From contig OU744732.1 in NCBI GenBank assembly GCA_916613615.1, forward strand, positions 34,123,950 through 34,187,949: a stretch of 64,000 bases of DNA, read 5' to 3'. The notes beneath the pieces are model-generated. The model was not told the DNA's origin, did not search any database, and was given only the letters and a program-made list of their open reading frames with translations. This document shows positions 28,801-43,800 of this stretch, piece after piece. Both the position numbers and the translations under genes were made by a program. The DNA comes from Steromphala cineraria. Lineage: Eukaryota; Mollusca; Gastropoda; Trochida; Trochidae. Positions within the stretch are counted from its first letter, which is position 1. Each line of letters starts with the position of its first letter.

Positions 28801-31800
28801 CCGCCTCCGCCGCCGCCGCACTCGTACTAATAGCTATAACTTTTTTCCACTAAGCTTTCCAGGACTCTTATTCATACCTTACTACTCATACCTCGGGGGA
28901 ACGATTTTGACAAATTCACTTTCAAGTCAAAGGTCAAGGTCACGAGATATGTATTCACTCTAAGAATTCCTTGTAAACGCGATAACTTGAAAAGTTTTTG
29001 TGCTATATAGCTCTAACTTGGTATATATCATCCTTGGAAAAGTAAAAAATTTTGAAAAGGTTTTGGCTACAATCCGTCAAAGGTCAAGGTCACAGCAAGG
29101 TCATGACGTAAGCATGTTTTAGCGAAAATGCTTTATTTTAACTATGAACACTTTTAATCAATACATGATTATTATACGCAATAAAAAGTGTTCAATTATT
29201 GTGTGACCTTGAAGGTCAAAGGTCAAGGTCATGAGATATGAGTTATTACAAAATGCACTAAATTTGGGTATAACTTTATCCCATTTAGCTTTTCAGAACT
29301 CATGAACATGTCTAAATGTTAATACTTCCAGGGAATCATTATGACATGTTCACTTTCAAGTTCAAAGGTCAAGGTCACGAGTTATAAAATCACCCCAAAA
29401 TTCTTTGTAAACACGGTTACTTGAAAAGTTTTTGTGCTATGAAGCTCTAACTTGGTATATATCATCCTTGGAAAAGTAAAACATTTTGAAAAGGTTTCGG
29501 CTACAATCAGTCAAAGGTCAAGGTCACAGCAAGATCATGACTTAAGCATGGTTAAGCGAAAATGCTTAATTTTAACTATGATCACTTTTAATCAATACAT
29601 GATTGTTATACTCAATAAAAAGTGTTCAATTATTGTGTGACCTTGAAGGTCAAAGGTCAAGGTCATGAGATATGAGTTATTGCAATTCCTTGTAAACACA
29701 ATAACTTGAAAAGTTTTTGTGCAATGAGTTTAGATTTTGTATATATTATCTCTTGAGAAGTACAAAATTTCCAAAAAGTTTTGGGTACGAACTGTCGAAG
29801 GTCAAGGTCACAGCAAGGTCAACATATATGGAGAAAATGAATTAATTTAAATTTTAACATTTTATTTCATTACAATAATGTTATACTCAATGAAATGTGT
29901 TCATTGATTGTGTGACCTTGAGTGTCACAGGTCAAGGTCACGAGAAAATTTCCAATTTGGTGAGGCCTGTAAAAGGCGGAACAGGGTAAGGCGAAACCCC
30001 AAGTTCAGGGGCTGCTCTGCTTTTGCGGTATCCCGCAAACGCTAATCTAGTTTATTCTAAATTTATTTAATATTTCAATGAACTGGTTGAGTGTTATTCT
30101 AGAAGTTGTTGGTGTAAGGAAGACGATATACTAGCTTGGAAATGGTATTGAAGGATCTACACCAAAACATTGTAAATGTCAAATAGAAAAGTTTTTAATC
30201 ATCAGAATTTCCCTTTGTCTTCATAACATAAACAATGATTCAAAATCCTAGAATAAGTTTTACTTTGAATACAAAGATTATCTTTTCTGCCAGTGACCCC
30301 GAGTCAGATATCCGAGAAATTGACCTGTGTCTGGGGGCAAGTACCCGCAACTGTGACCACCTGGACTGGACGAGGTCAGCCCACCTGGAGGGGGTCATCT
30401 CTCGCACCTATCAGATCCCCGGGGGTACAGCAGTCTGGGTCAAACTTCGCGCTGTCAATCACGGTACGTCGCCAATAGGGAGTCCTCAGTTACCCGGGGC
30501 ATACTAATTTCAGATGCTAAACATTATGCTACTTAATTGGGTCTCTTCATCAGGCAAAAAATCTGTACTCAGAAGCCAGTTTGTTTAAGTACAGATTTTC
30601 TTGATGAAAATCCAAAGGTTTATATAGTGTAGAGCATCACAACTATCAGTCCTGGGTAATGGAGAATTCAACCATTCTGAAAATCGCATGCAAATTGTTT
30701 CCATGTGTTCTTTTCAAAATAAAATTCCGCTAATGGTGCCCAAGCAGCGTAAAACAACAACTCACTCAAAATAAAATTCTGTTAAAAGTTATTTGTGTAG
30801 AAGGTGAATATTCTGAAATTAAAATCAATTTTCATTTTTGTTTAATTCAAAATGGAAATATCAATAGATATTTAGGTAATTTAAAGAAATAGGAAACATA
30901 TGTCATATACATGTACACTTCAGTTGACTTGTTTTGGAAATCGCATGCAAGTTGTTTCAATGTGTACCTTTCAAATCCATTTTTCTTAAATTTAATTTAT
31001 TATGTAGAATGTGGATATTATGGATTAAAAATTGATTTTTAATTTGGCTAAATTCAGAACAAAAATATCAATAAATGATTAGATAATTTAAAAAAATGTA
31101 AAACATTTGTAATGTACAATTCAGTTGACCTGATGCGTGTGGGGATAGCAAATCATCCTATTATTATCGACACATCACCCCCAGAAGCGGGTCTTGTATA
31201 TGATGGGCCGGTACACAAGCATGATCTCAACTACACCAAGGATGCCGAGTCTGTGAGTAACATTAAGGTTACTTATTGTTTGGTTTACTGAATTAACTAT
31301 ACAGTTATCCAATAAAGAAAGTACCAAAGTATTTGAAACTTGTAACTATATTCATTGGATAGCTGTACTTAATGAATAACCACGCAATTTACAAAATGCA
31401 TATAAAAGCTTTTACGTTGGTTCTTTCATTACCTCGAGACATGAACGTAATTTCAGTTTTTAAAATCAAAGACAACTGTCACGTTAATAATTTGAACAAT
31501 ATTTTCTTTTTTCAACATTTGGAATTAAAACCATTGACTACAGATTGGAACAGATTGGATAACAGCTCAGTTATTGTCAAGCATGATTTCAATATAGCAT
31601 TACCTTACTCATTCATTACGTATTCATGCATTTGCAGATCTGTGCAAACTGGTTTGGGTTCTACGATCCAGAATCGGGGATCTCCCACTATGAACTAACA
31701 GTCCTGGATGAAACCGATGGTCAGATTATCGAACCAGTCAGCTTTGACCACAAGACTCACGAGACTTGTGTGGATATCCCGTCAGATAAGCTACTACAAC

Positions 31801-34800
31801 ATGGCAAGTCATACTCGTTCCACGTGACTGCCTTTAACGCTGGTCACAAACAACTCAACGTGTCCGCTGTATCAAACGGAGGTGAGTTGTGTTAAGTAGG
31901 AAAAAACATTTAATCTGAATCTGCCCTGTCTTTTTGGTAAAATTTGCAGTATCAATTTCAGTTTTGACCTTTGAAATTTCAATCTTTGACCGAAATAATA
32001 TGATTCGAAACCTTTTATAAATGACTTTAAATGATGGCACTTTGTTCTCAGTGACTTTAATATTAATTACCAGGAAATCATGGAAGGAACGATATTATAG
32101 CCAGAATATATTTAGTTCCATCTACCATTTAAAACTATCAATTTCAGTTTTGACCTTTGAAATTTCAACCTTTGACTGAAATAGCAACCTTTTAGAAAAG
32201 ACTCTCAAATGATGGCACATTGTTCTCGGTGACTTTATTCCCAAACTCATTGTTAGCCTTATTACCAGGAAATCATGGAAGGAACGATATTATAGCTAGT
32301 ATATATTTAGTTCCATCTACCATTTAAAACCTTAAAAAAAGATCTCCTTTGGGCCATTGTGTTCAACAAGAAATCTCTTGTTTGAGACGCCAATTTGATT
32401 GATCGATTCACGTTTTCCTTATTTGCACGTGAAAGGTGACGGGGACAACCCCTCATACTGGTCGATGTTAGATTGCATTATCGTAAACAGGTTCTCTTTA
32501 GGTACATGTCACAATGTCCGAATGTATGCCTACTTCTTCATCAGCTCGATTCTTATTTTTCCTTCACTATGTAACGTCTATGTTTGTTGCAGTAATCGTG
32601 GATCTGACAGTGCCTGTATCCGGGGAGGTCGTGGACGGTAGAGGGGCGTGGTCCCCCGATCTTCAATATAGCACCCACGTGGCTACAGTTGCCACTCAGT
32701 GGCGAGGCTTCTCAGATCCAGAATCAGACATCAGAGACTACGAAGTGAAGATCCTAAGAGCAAAGTACGTTTCGAAGATAAATTATCAGGAATATTTTTA
32801 CTGTAATGTAATAATTAAAGTACACCGTGATCATCAAGGGTTTGCAATCTTTTGTGAATGTTCGTAAAAAGGCGAACTAATATTTGTACAGCTAGGAATC
32901 TTGAAACTCTTGTGGTTGTTTTTAGTATGACAGTATGAAAAATGAAGTAAGAATATCCTGCCATGATCTGAATATTTATAAATGATAAAAACATGAATAT
33001 GGCATGTAGGAATAGTATCGAAAACTTAAAAAGATTATAAATAATCTCTAACTTGTATGATGAAAATAAATAATGCTATTTCAGCATATAATGGGAGATG
33101 CAAAAGGAATTAAAGAGAGCCAAATATGCAAAATGAGTTTTACCGAGACGGATCTCAAAACTAAATCCAACAAAGTAAATGATTATTTAAACTATGATAA
33201 ATCATATACAGTGGAACACGGATATAACAAACTCCAAGGGACCAAAGAACTTAGTTTGCTACATCCAGTGTTCGCTATACACATATGATTTTTATGATAT
33301 TATATTATATAGGGAGGATACTGAATAATTTGTTCACTGTATGCGATCGTTCGCTATATCCGAGTTTGTTATATCCGTGTTCTACTGTATACAACACACA
33401 AAAAAGCAGCATTAACTATATGCATTTCATTCTATCCTTTTAAGGGAACTCTCGGAGGACTTTCACATCCTTAAGGACTGGAAGCCTCTGGGTAAGGAGG
33501 CAAGTGAAGTGGAATGGCATAACTTCCATCTGAACCACAAGGACCGGGTGAAGACAGTTCTCAGAGCGACAAACAACGCCCTGGGCAAAGTGGAACAAAC
33601 AACAGACGGCTTTGTAGTTGACCTCACTCCTCCCACTATGGTCTTCCTGGGAGACGGACTTGAAGCAAACAAGGACACAGAGTATCAGGTAATGGTTTTC
33701 ATCTGCAGTATCTCCCTGTCTCAGGGTACGAACGTTATGCTAACTCCACTAATCTGTACCCTGGCTCAGAAGCTAGATTCGATCACGCGGCCTGACTTGG
33801 GATGTAGCCAATCAAATCATTTTCTCGCCACCTTCTCGATAAAATTTCAACGAGAAAATGATTTGATTGGCTACATCCCAAGTCGGGCCGCACAAGCGAA
33901 TCTAGCTTCTGAGCCCACGGTACAGATTAGTGGAGTTAGCATAACGTTCGTTCCCTGAGACAGGATGATACTGCAGTATTGAAATAAATACTTTTCTTGT
34001 AGCATGCATATATCCATGACAAAGCATCCTCAAAATATGTATCAGTGAGTGAGTTATGCTGCTTAAATTGAGCAATATTAGTGGTGTGTGATATGTGACA
34101 GTGATATTTATTACCTACGAGGGCAGTCATACCGAGGTTCATATTTATCATATGTTGCCCTAGGGCAAAATATCACTTTTTCATTGTGACGTCACGTTAA
34201 AAACAATGCTTTGACGTCACGCTTCACCTATGACGTCACAATCTAAACGGGCCGGCGGCGGCCTGTCCGCCTATGCTGGGAAGTAGATTTTGAGTATTTT
34301 CTTTAATTTTTGGAGTACGGTAATAAACAGAATATTATATTCGTGCCCATGACATACTATGTTTATGACACTCGTGCCTAAATATCAGTATATCCCTCGC
34401 TCTCGCTCGGGAAATACTAATATTTAGGCACTCGTGTCGTAAACATAGTATGTCATGGACACTCATATAATATCCTCTATTTATTGTATGATTGAAGGTG
34501 AGATACTCTGTTCTATCAGTGAAATAAACCCTCTGTCTGGCTACAGTGGCGATAACCTTTATCGTCACTCTACTGAGTGGTGATAAACTTTATCACCACT
34601 CTAGTGACGTCAAGTTCAAGAGTTTGACGTCATGTAACAATGGTCTGACGTCATGAATTCTCCTATGACGTCACACTGTTACCGCGGAGACGGGCTCTTC
34701 CAAGCGGCCGCTCAACATGAAATTGACCTTTTTTGACGTAATTAGAAGGATTTCATCATATAATAAATAGAATATCTGTCAATTCTTGACAAATACCATG

Positions 34801-37800
34801 TTTATCTCATCTCGTGAGGTAGAAAAGTTAAATATTTTCACTCGTGGCTGCGCCACTCGTGAAAATATAACCTTTCTACCTCACTCAATGAGATAAACAT
34901 GGTATTAGTCAAGAAAAGACAGATATCCTCTATGTATCATTACCGTTGAGAGATAGTATGTTCCATGCCGCCTATTACAAACGCTCTGCAGGACCGGATT
35001 CGTCCATACTCTCCCGTGTTCAGGTACCAATTTGTACTACTGGGTGAACTGAGTACAGTGTGAATGAAGTGCATTTGGCTCATACAGTTTTTGTGTCCCC
35101 AAAAGGATTTGAACCCGGGCCTTTGGCATGAGAGGAGAGCATGCTAACCACTTCACCACTGTGCTTCACAATAACAATATTACATAGGTGTTCTGAACAT
35201 CTTCATTAGATAACTTTGGTCTTTTGACACAGGTGTTGCATAACCAGTTGTAAGTTATTCAACAAATTGTTATGTATTCTTTATATTTTAGACCATAATG
35301 ACTCGTTCTTTTCGAGTTATTTGTTGTTATAGTGAATAGCATAGTTTAAATGGCTGACAACAGCTTAAGCTGCTCAGTCATCATGATATATTAATAGAAT
35401 TGTGAGAGTTTTACTCATATATTTCACAACCGCCTTTGGGTATTCATGTATCTTTTAAGTTCTCGTTATGTTTAGTGTCTGGTGTACAACAATATATAGA
35501 GGATATCTGTCTTTTCTTGACTAATACCATGTTTATCTCATTGAGTGAGGTAGAAAGGTTATATTTTCACGAGTGAAAATATATAACTTTTCTACCTCAC
35601 GAGTTTCAAGAATTGACAGATATTCTATTTATTATATAATGAAATCCTTCTAAGAATATGTACATGTAACTGTTACCTTTCAGGGATCTGACACCACAGT
35701 TGATGTTAACTTCGCCTTTGTTGATGATGAGTCAGGTATCGACCACTACAAGTACCAGGTGTATGAACATTATGAGGGGAGGAAGACACAGATATACCCA
35801 GGTAGGTGATTATCAGATTTATAAACCGACCACAATGAAAAACATAAATATTTGAAATATTTCTTCATTTCTGATGGGCGGAAAGGCTTAATGATCCTCT
35901 AAACAATCTTATATCTAAATAATTATTTCATAAGGACAAAGTAGATCATGTTGTCATCTCTCAACTGTTGTTTTTGATCTTATTCTGTTGTTATTGACTT
36001 TTATGCACTGCTATATTGAACAATTGATTTTTTGGTAAGTTTTTGATTGTCTTCATCCGTTCTTTGTGAGGTGTTTAGGAGCTGTAATGTTCTTTGCTGA
36101 AAAGTAATTAATGCATTAAAGTTATCAATCGGAAACTTTTCACCAACGTGTGTTTAAACTTGCCAGACTGTCCTAGATTTGGTTGCAGTTGCTTAACTAC
36201 ATAGTATTCTTGTCACAAAAAAGTAAGAAACTATTTCATTCCTAATATCATCTATTTCATACAGCGACTGGGTGGGAATCATTTGGCGATGCTTCAACCA
36301 CCACCCTAACAAAGTCGGACCTGTCCCTCCGTCTTGGAGCGTTGTACAGCGTGAGGATGGGTGCAGTTAACCGGGCCCTAGCTGTAGCTATCTATGATAG
36401 CAATGGAGTGAAGGTGGACAACACTAAACCTAAGGTACAGTTGTCATAAGAACTATCATGGTCAATGCATGTTACTTGTGTCTTTGGGTGAAGTATGTTT
36501 TTGAATTTTGTATAAATAAACGTACATCATCTGTATTGAACAATATTTCAACTAAAGAATTCATTAGAAAGTTTCCTTTGTCTATCTTTATTTCTGCGAT
36601 ATGATGCTAAGAGAAAAGGCCAATTATTTCATCATAGGTTTATTTAAAACAGTATCTGCCATTTTCTATCAATCTGTAATTAACTCTTTGGAAAACCCAT
36701 TAAGGGTTTTCACCTTTGCCTGATCCATTTGACTCTTGTCAATAATATAATGTTTAAACCCCCTCCTGAGCAGAACTCAAAAATGTATTTTATTCCAATA
36801 TGTATTTTTAACGAGTTCTACATCTGTTGTATACAGAGTTGCTTCAATTGTAGAATTCGTTAAAACTCCTAATTTAGTTTCTGTTGAAAACCCACCGAAA
36901 ATCATTTTTAATTGGTTCAGAATCAACGTCAAATAAGCCATGTCTTAGTCTAGATTCAAAGTTTTGTTTTTATGGGACAGAACTGCATGGTTTGCTAGCA
37001 ATGGGCTTAAATCTATAAGAAAGAAAAGGTGACATATTGTGGCTGTTATGTAGTTCTTCTTCGAAGTATATATGATAACCACAATGAAATTGCTATTTGC
37101 AGAACAGGATTTTATCATGAGATTTATTTAAAAAATCAACTTTTTGTAGTATGTTTGTTTATGATAGATTCTAAGTTTTTTTGGGTGTCATTTTACCCAA
37201 TAATATATATATTCATTAGGTTAATTGGTTTATATTTACAGATCTCGTGGCTGTACGTCGGCATCCTGTCAGGAGTTCATGAACATAAGGTCGACGATTA
37301 CGTCATCCAGTCTGACCCAGAAGGCATCAAAGCAACGTGGTTTGGGACCGACCACCAGAGTGGAATAAAGGCTTACATGGTGGCTGTTGGAACAACTTCT
37401 GGTAAGAGCGGAGTGAACTCACAAAAAGATTAGAACTTCTCCATTATTAAAGTCCTTACGCCCTAAATAGACATAAGTCTCCTTATCCATACTCTGTCAA
37501 AGTTCATTAGCTGTTCGTTTACTTTTCACGGTCACATTTGTTTTGGTTGTGTGCGATATGAAATCGAACACACGAGATAAGTTATCTAAATGTTGATGTT
37601 GAAGGATGATACCATTTAGTGTGTGATGGTACCAAATGATGTCTTATAAAAACGGGAATCAAACAAATACATATCTGTTGTCGTTTTCATTATTTTGAAG
37701 AAAAATTGATTTTTTAGAATTTTAGAACAATTGCCGGTAAGAGTAGAGTAGATAATCAGATGTCTGTCAGAAGTAAACTCAATATCTATTATAAACTTAC

Positions 37801-40800
37801 TCCTTTAATTTACTACTTGGTTATGGCTCTGTTTAATATGAAATCAAACACCAGAGTTAAGTTATCTTCACATTGATACTGATACCAGTATTGTCCAAAC
37901 GGTGTCCTATAAAAACTGGAATCAAGGATACCTGTCGTCCTTGCCTCTATTTTGATGAAAAAGTTTTTTGTATGATAATATTTATTCAGTTACTGAGTTC
38001 TGCTCCAGAAACAAAATGATTACAGTTGACGGACAGACAGACAGTGCGATGACTATATTCCATATTTTGGTATTATTTATCGATAAGATAATGAAACAAA
38101 AAGTCCTGCCCTGATTTTAATCCTTTAAGACACATCTCTTCTTGTGAATAGCCATAAAAGATTATCCTACCTCATGTAAGAATCTCGATCTCTGATTGGT
38201 CTATGTGACCCTGGATAAATACTCTCTTGAGCAGGGTGATAAATTATTTATACCCCAGCACATAAAAAGCATGAAAAAAGCATGCAGATTGAGCGTCTTG
38301 AAATGTACAATGTATGTTACCTCGAACACATGATCAAGCTTGTTACTTTTGATCAACTGATATGTAGCTTTGAATAAACTATTGTCAAAGGGCTTAACCA
38401 ATTAACGTTTTTTTTACTCGCTTTCGGCTCGTCACATAACACCAAGCTAGACCCCATGTACCCCGCTTCTGAATGGTATAACTTAAAATCTTCTCCTTAA
38501 AATCTAATCCTTTGACCTTTCAGGAGGTACCGATGTGATGGACTGGATGGACACTGGTCCTGAGACAGACAGATACATAGACGGACTGACCCTCAGTGTG
38601 ACCGACAAGGTCACTAACTCCCCTGTCTACTATGTGTCGGTCAAGGCTGTCAATGGTGCTGGATTGACCAGTGATGTCCGAACATCTTCCCCTATCCGTG
38701 TAGTGGCCGAGGACAAAGCAGGTGGGCTTGGCTTTTTTATGTTAAATTGTGTATTTAATGAAATGATATGACAATCTAAAACAGTTCAATCTCAATTTGT
38801 AAGGGCAAAGGATTCTAAAATTGTGCTGATGAAAGGATCGAAGCTCTGTAACGTTTTCCTGTTGATATTTCACTTAATCAAATGAATAATGTCACATCAT
38901 AGCAAATGCAAATTTTTGCTTTGATATAAGTTTGACAATAATTCAAAGTATGACAATCTATGAAAAACTTTATATATTTCTTTGGTATACCATATTCGAC
39001 TTTGTACAGATATCTAAGTACAAGTAACTGTGTAAATATGCGCTTGTCCCAACTGACGTCATCAACAATAACATTGTTACTTATCTTACAATAACTTTTT
39101 TTATCTTCATCTAAAAATAAAATGTGATTGTTCTCAAATAATGACCTTTAACACTTTAAAGCTTAATTTCAAGAAACCCATCTTTAATCACATTCTCCAA
39201 ATGTTCAGGTGTGGTTATTGACGGAGCTGACGGTACGGAGAGAGAATTCACCGCCATCGGAAATGATATGGACTATCAGCGCAATGCAGGCCTGGTAACT
39301 GCCCAGTTTAGTGGCTTCGAGAGTCACGAACACGGAGTGACCCACTACGACTGGGCGGTCGGGACGACACCTGGTGGCGAGGAGGTGCAACCATTCGTCA
39401 GAGCTGGACTGGTTCACAGAGAGTCTGAGACCGATGTTCCTGGAAATGGTGAGTTAAAGAATGTACAGTTATCCAATAAAGAAAGTACCAATGTTTTATG
39501 TTATGACTTTGTTTTTAGATGATGTGATTTTAAGAAATATGGCGTTTGAGAAATATTTATTTTAAAGGGACAATTCTATTGAGGTATTTTACGTGGAAAC
39601 AAAATTCAAGGAGACATTTCAATAATGTAATTATTACATGGTTATAACTTAACCCAGTTGAAACATACTATTAAAGCTAACATTTTTGTTGATGTATATT
39701 TTATTTTAAATCTATAGGCAGTAATTGTTTTGATTACGGACAGGTGACAGTTAAATGCATATTTTCAACTACTATTTTACTAAGGAATCATGGTATCCTT
39801 TTCTTATCTATATTGGAATGAGTTTGGTCAATGTCTTGCCTTCTTCAGCCTTGTCATGTGTAAATTGTATAATTCCATTGATTCCATTATATATCTTATA
39901 GGAATTGCTTCTATGGGGTATGCCCAGGCAATCTTGCCCCTCGTAGCAGGGACAAAGTACTTTACCACAGTTCGAGGAATCACAAACAATGGCAACATCC
40001 TTCAGAGCACATCTGATGGCTTTATTGTGGACCAAACCCCACCCACTATCAGCTTTGAAAGGTAATTATAATAAATTGAAATCACATTTCAGGATAACAA
40101 ATATGTCATTGTGGGAATACACCTACCACTACCTTAGCTTGAATCCTGGTCTTTGAATAACGAGTATGATAATGCTTGTATGGGTTCATTTATTCAATGA
40201 ATTATATGCCATCTTTAATGACCTGATTTCATCATATGAAAAGGCATTATCAGGTTATCAAAGAGTCTATTTGGAGAAGCAAGCTATCCCATTTCATACC
40301 TAGTCTAAGTAAACCTAGCTTCAATAATACTCCCATACTGAGTCTAGCGAGATACAGTAAAAGGTCACGTCAGCCGACCTTTCGGTGACCTATGACTCAC
40401 AACGTTATATGGCCGAAAGCAGACTATTCTGGCATGGTAAACGGAGCCCTGATTGGTCAATTCGATAAGTCGGCTAACGCAAACCCCCACTACACCTAGG
40501 TACACTCAGTATGGGAGTATAACAAGTATTATTGAGGCTAGGTTTACTCAGACGGTTTCATACCTATTTCCAAATCAAAGTTAATGTAGTTGTGACTAAG
40601 AAAATCCTGTATTGATTATATATTCAACTTCTAAATGTATACGGTTCAGCTAATACCAATTATATTCCATATCTGTCAATCAAGTTTGACTTATCTACAA
40701 TTGCTGTCAAAACAATACTTAAATGTTTCATAAGTTATATCAACAGATTTTATTAGCATATATGGCACGGAAAACCAATAATACTACGTAAAGGAATATT

Positions 40801-43800
40801 TATCAATAGTAACAGCGCTACCATGTAATTGGACAAGTTGTATCAATTCATTGTATTGAATCTGTATCATTATTTTCATTTCCTCGTTTTGCACAGCTTT
40901 GCCAATGAAGACAATGAGACACGCCTTAACCGTGACACCAGACTATACCAGAGCGAGACCGATTCCATGTCCGCCTCCTGGCGGGTCCAAGACAGCGAGA
41001 CACCCATTAGGAAGATGTACTACACTGTGGGGACCCACCCGTATGGAGAGGATGTACACGCTAGGACCGAGGTGGAACCCTTGCTTACTGGAGAGGTTGC
41101 TCTGCCTACTGGCATCAAACCTGTCACAAATGGTAAGCGATTGGCATCAAATCTGTCTCAAATGGTAAGCGATTGGCATCAAATCTGTCTCAAATGGTAA
41201 GCGATTGGCATCAAATCTGTCACAAATGGTAAGCTTTTGGTATCAAACCTGTCACAAATGGTAAGTTATGGCTTCAAAACCTGTCACAAATGGTAAGCGA
41301 TTGGCATTAAACCTGTCACAAATGGCAAGCCTTCTGGCATCAAACCTGTCAGCTATGGCATGAAACCTAGCTGTTACAAATAGTTAACTTTTGACATCAA
41401 ACCTGTTACAAATGGTAAGCTCGGGCATCAAACCTGTCAAAAATGGTAAACTTCTGGCATCAAACCTGTCAAAAATGGTAAACTTCTGGCATCAAACCTG
41501 TCACAAATGGTAAGTGTTTGGTATTAAATCTGTCTCAAAAGGTATGCGACTGGCATTAAATCTGTCACAAATGGTAAGCTTCTGGCATCAAACCAGTCAC
41601 AAATGGTAAGCTTTTTATATCAAAATTGTCAAACTGGTAACTTTTTATATCAAACTTGTCGAACTGTTAAGCTTTTTATATCAAAATTGTCAAACTGGTA
41701 AGCTTATGGCATCAAATCTGTCGTTAATGGTGGGCTTCTGGCATCCAACTTGTCATTAATAGTGGGCTTCTGGCATCCAACTTGTCATTAATAGTGGGCT
41801 TCTGGCATCCAACTTGTCATTAATGGTGGGCTTCTGGCATCCAACTTGTCATTAATAGTGGGCTTCTGGCATCCAACTTGTCATTAATGGTAAGCTTCTG
41901 ACACCGAAATTGTCATAAATGGTAAGCTTCTGGCATGAAACTTGTCACAAATGACAAGCAACTGGTATCAATCCTGTCAGAAATTGTAAGCTTCTGACAT
42001 CAAACATGTCACAAATGATAAGCTTCTGACATAAAACATGTCACAAATGGTACTAAATGGTACTGAGTGAAATTAAGAAGATGGTTATGAAAATGATAAT
42101 GTTGTTAAGTTGGTTTATATGGTGAGATTTGAATGACATGTAACTTGTTCAAATGCAATGTGAATGTACATTAACACCTAAAAGAGTAAGATGTTGAAAA
42201 TTATTTTCATGATAAGAATCTTTTGAAAGGAAAGTTTTATCAATATTTCAGCTCATCTTTTTCTTGTTTCAGGAAAGCCTAATATTCTGACGCTGATAGC
42301 TGAAAACGAAATCGGGTTGACATCTAGAGTTATCTCCCCTTCTCTGATTGTTGACATCACTCCTCCGACAGAGGGCACTATCACTTGTCCGACCTTTATA
42401 CAGGTACTTGGAAGGCAAACAACCTCAACGATTATGTATTTTTTGTCTTAAAGGCACCACTCAATCGCGTTTCATCCGCCATTTTGAAACGTTAGCATTG
42501 CGAGAACACAAATGTGCTGTATTGTGCCTATTCTTTAGAAGAAATAAATACTTGATTGATAGGAGAGGAACATGTTTACAAATAATTCATAATAAAAGTT
42601 ATCAGTTACGACGTCATTTTGTCGTTGCTAAGCTTCGATGATTGGCTTCATTTCATGAAGTTTTTATTTTTGAGCGATACACTTTATTCTTTGTCAAATT
42701 GTTAGATCTTGAAAAATATTCAAAGAAGGTTCTTGTTCCAAAGTTTTAATTCACACTGAACTAGTAGGTATCAAGGGTTCAGACTGACTCAAAGTACATG
42801 TAACTCCAAATTTACTAAAGTAAAGGGGGGAGTACCGTGAAAACACAGTAATGACACTGGTTTGATGAAGGGGGTACAATGACCCCTGAACTTTCAACGA
42901 GTGTCATTACTGTGTTTTGACGGTACTCCAATGAAGTGTATGTTCTTCTCTTTCAGCCCCATTCTCCTATAGAGTGTGAGTGGGAAGGTTTCTACGATGA
43001 AGAGAGTATTATTGAGGGGTACGAGTTCGCTGTTGGATCACACGAAGGACTTGAAGATATCGTACCACCGATACCTCTCTCGGGCAACATCAACAAACAC
43101 CTTGTGCATGGCGAGTTGTACTTTGAAGTAGCATATACAGGGCCCCAGATAAGATGCGTATCTGCGTAAAATACGCATGGACAATTTAGATTTACGCATG
43201 CATTATGAAATCAATGAGTGACAGATACGCATTACATCCTGAGAATACGAGTTAGATTTTATTTACATGCATGCGTAAAGGTAATTGTCAAATCTTGTTT
43301 TGGTTCAACATATACGATTTGTTACATCTCGAATAGAATGGTTAGTTTTAACGAAGAGTATTTCATATTTTCCGAAATGAGTCTGCTACCATCGATCTTA
43401 GCATCAATGTTCGGGGAACACTTTTGATTACAACAAGCCCTGAATAAACGTTACTATCCTCCTGTCATCAGCAGGTTCAGGGCACAAGTTATGATCCTAA
43501 GTCGGCTGTAATTCTAAGCACATTTATTTAAATCTTAATTTTAATTTCATGAGTAATATACTCCTCACCGTTTTTCATGTGCTATTTTATGCCTCAATCT
43601 AAAATTTGATGAGTGAAATACGCATGTGTCAAAATAATTATCTGGAGCCCTGCATATATATGTAGAATTCATTTGAATGTAACTCTCTCCCCTAACAAAA
43701 CTCAAATTGAAACTGAGATTGAAACTGAAATTTTTGTTTGTTCTTTAGAGAGACTGAAGGTCCCTCACCTGTGCTAATCAAACATATTGCTCACATATAT

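Noticed and set aside
41109..42052. CRISPR-like array (about 32-bp regular units)
   Set aside because: The units are contiguous with no unique spacers, lie in a eukaryotic intron and derive from the exon 33 edge.
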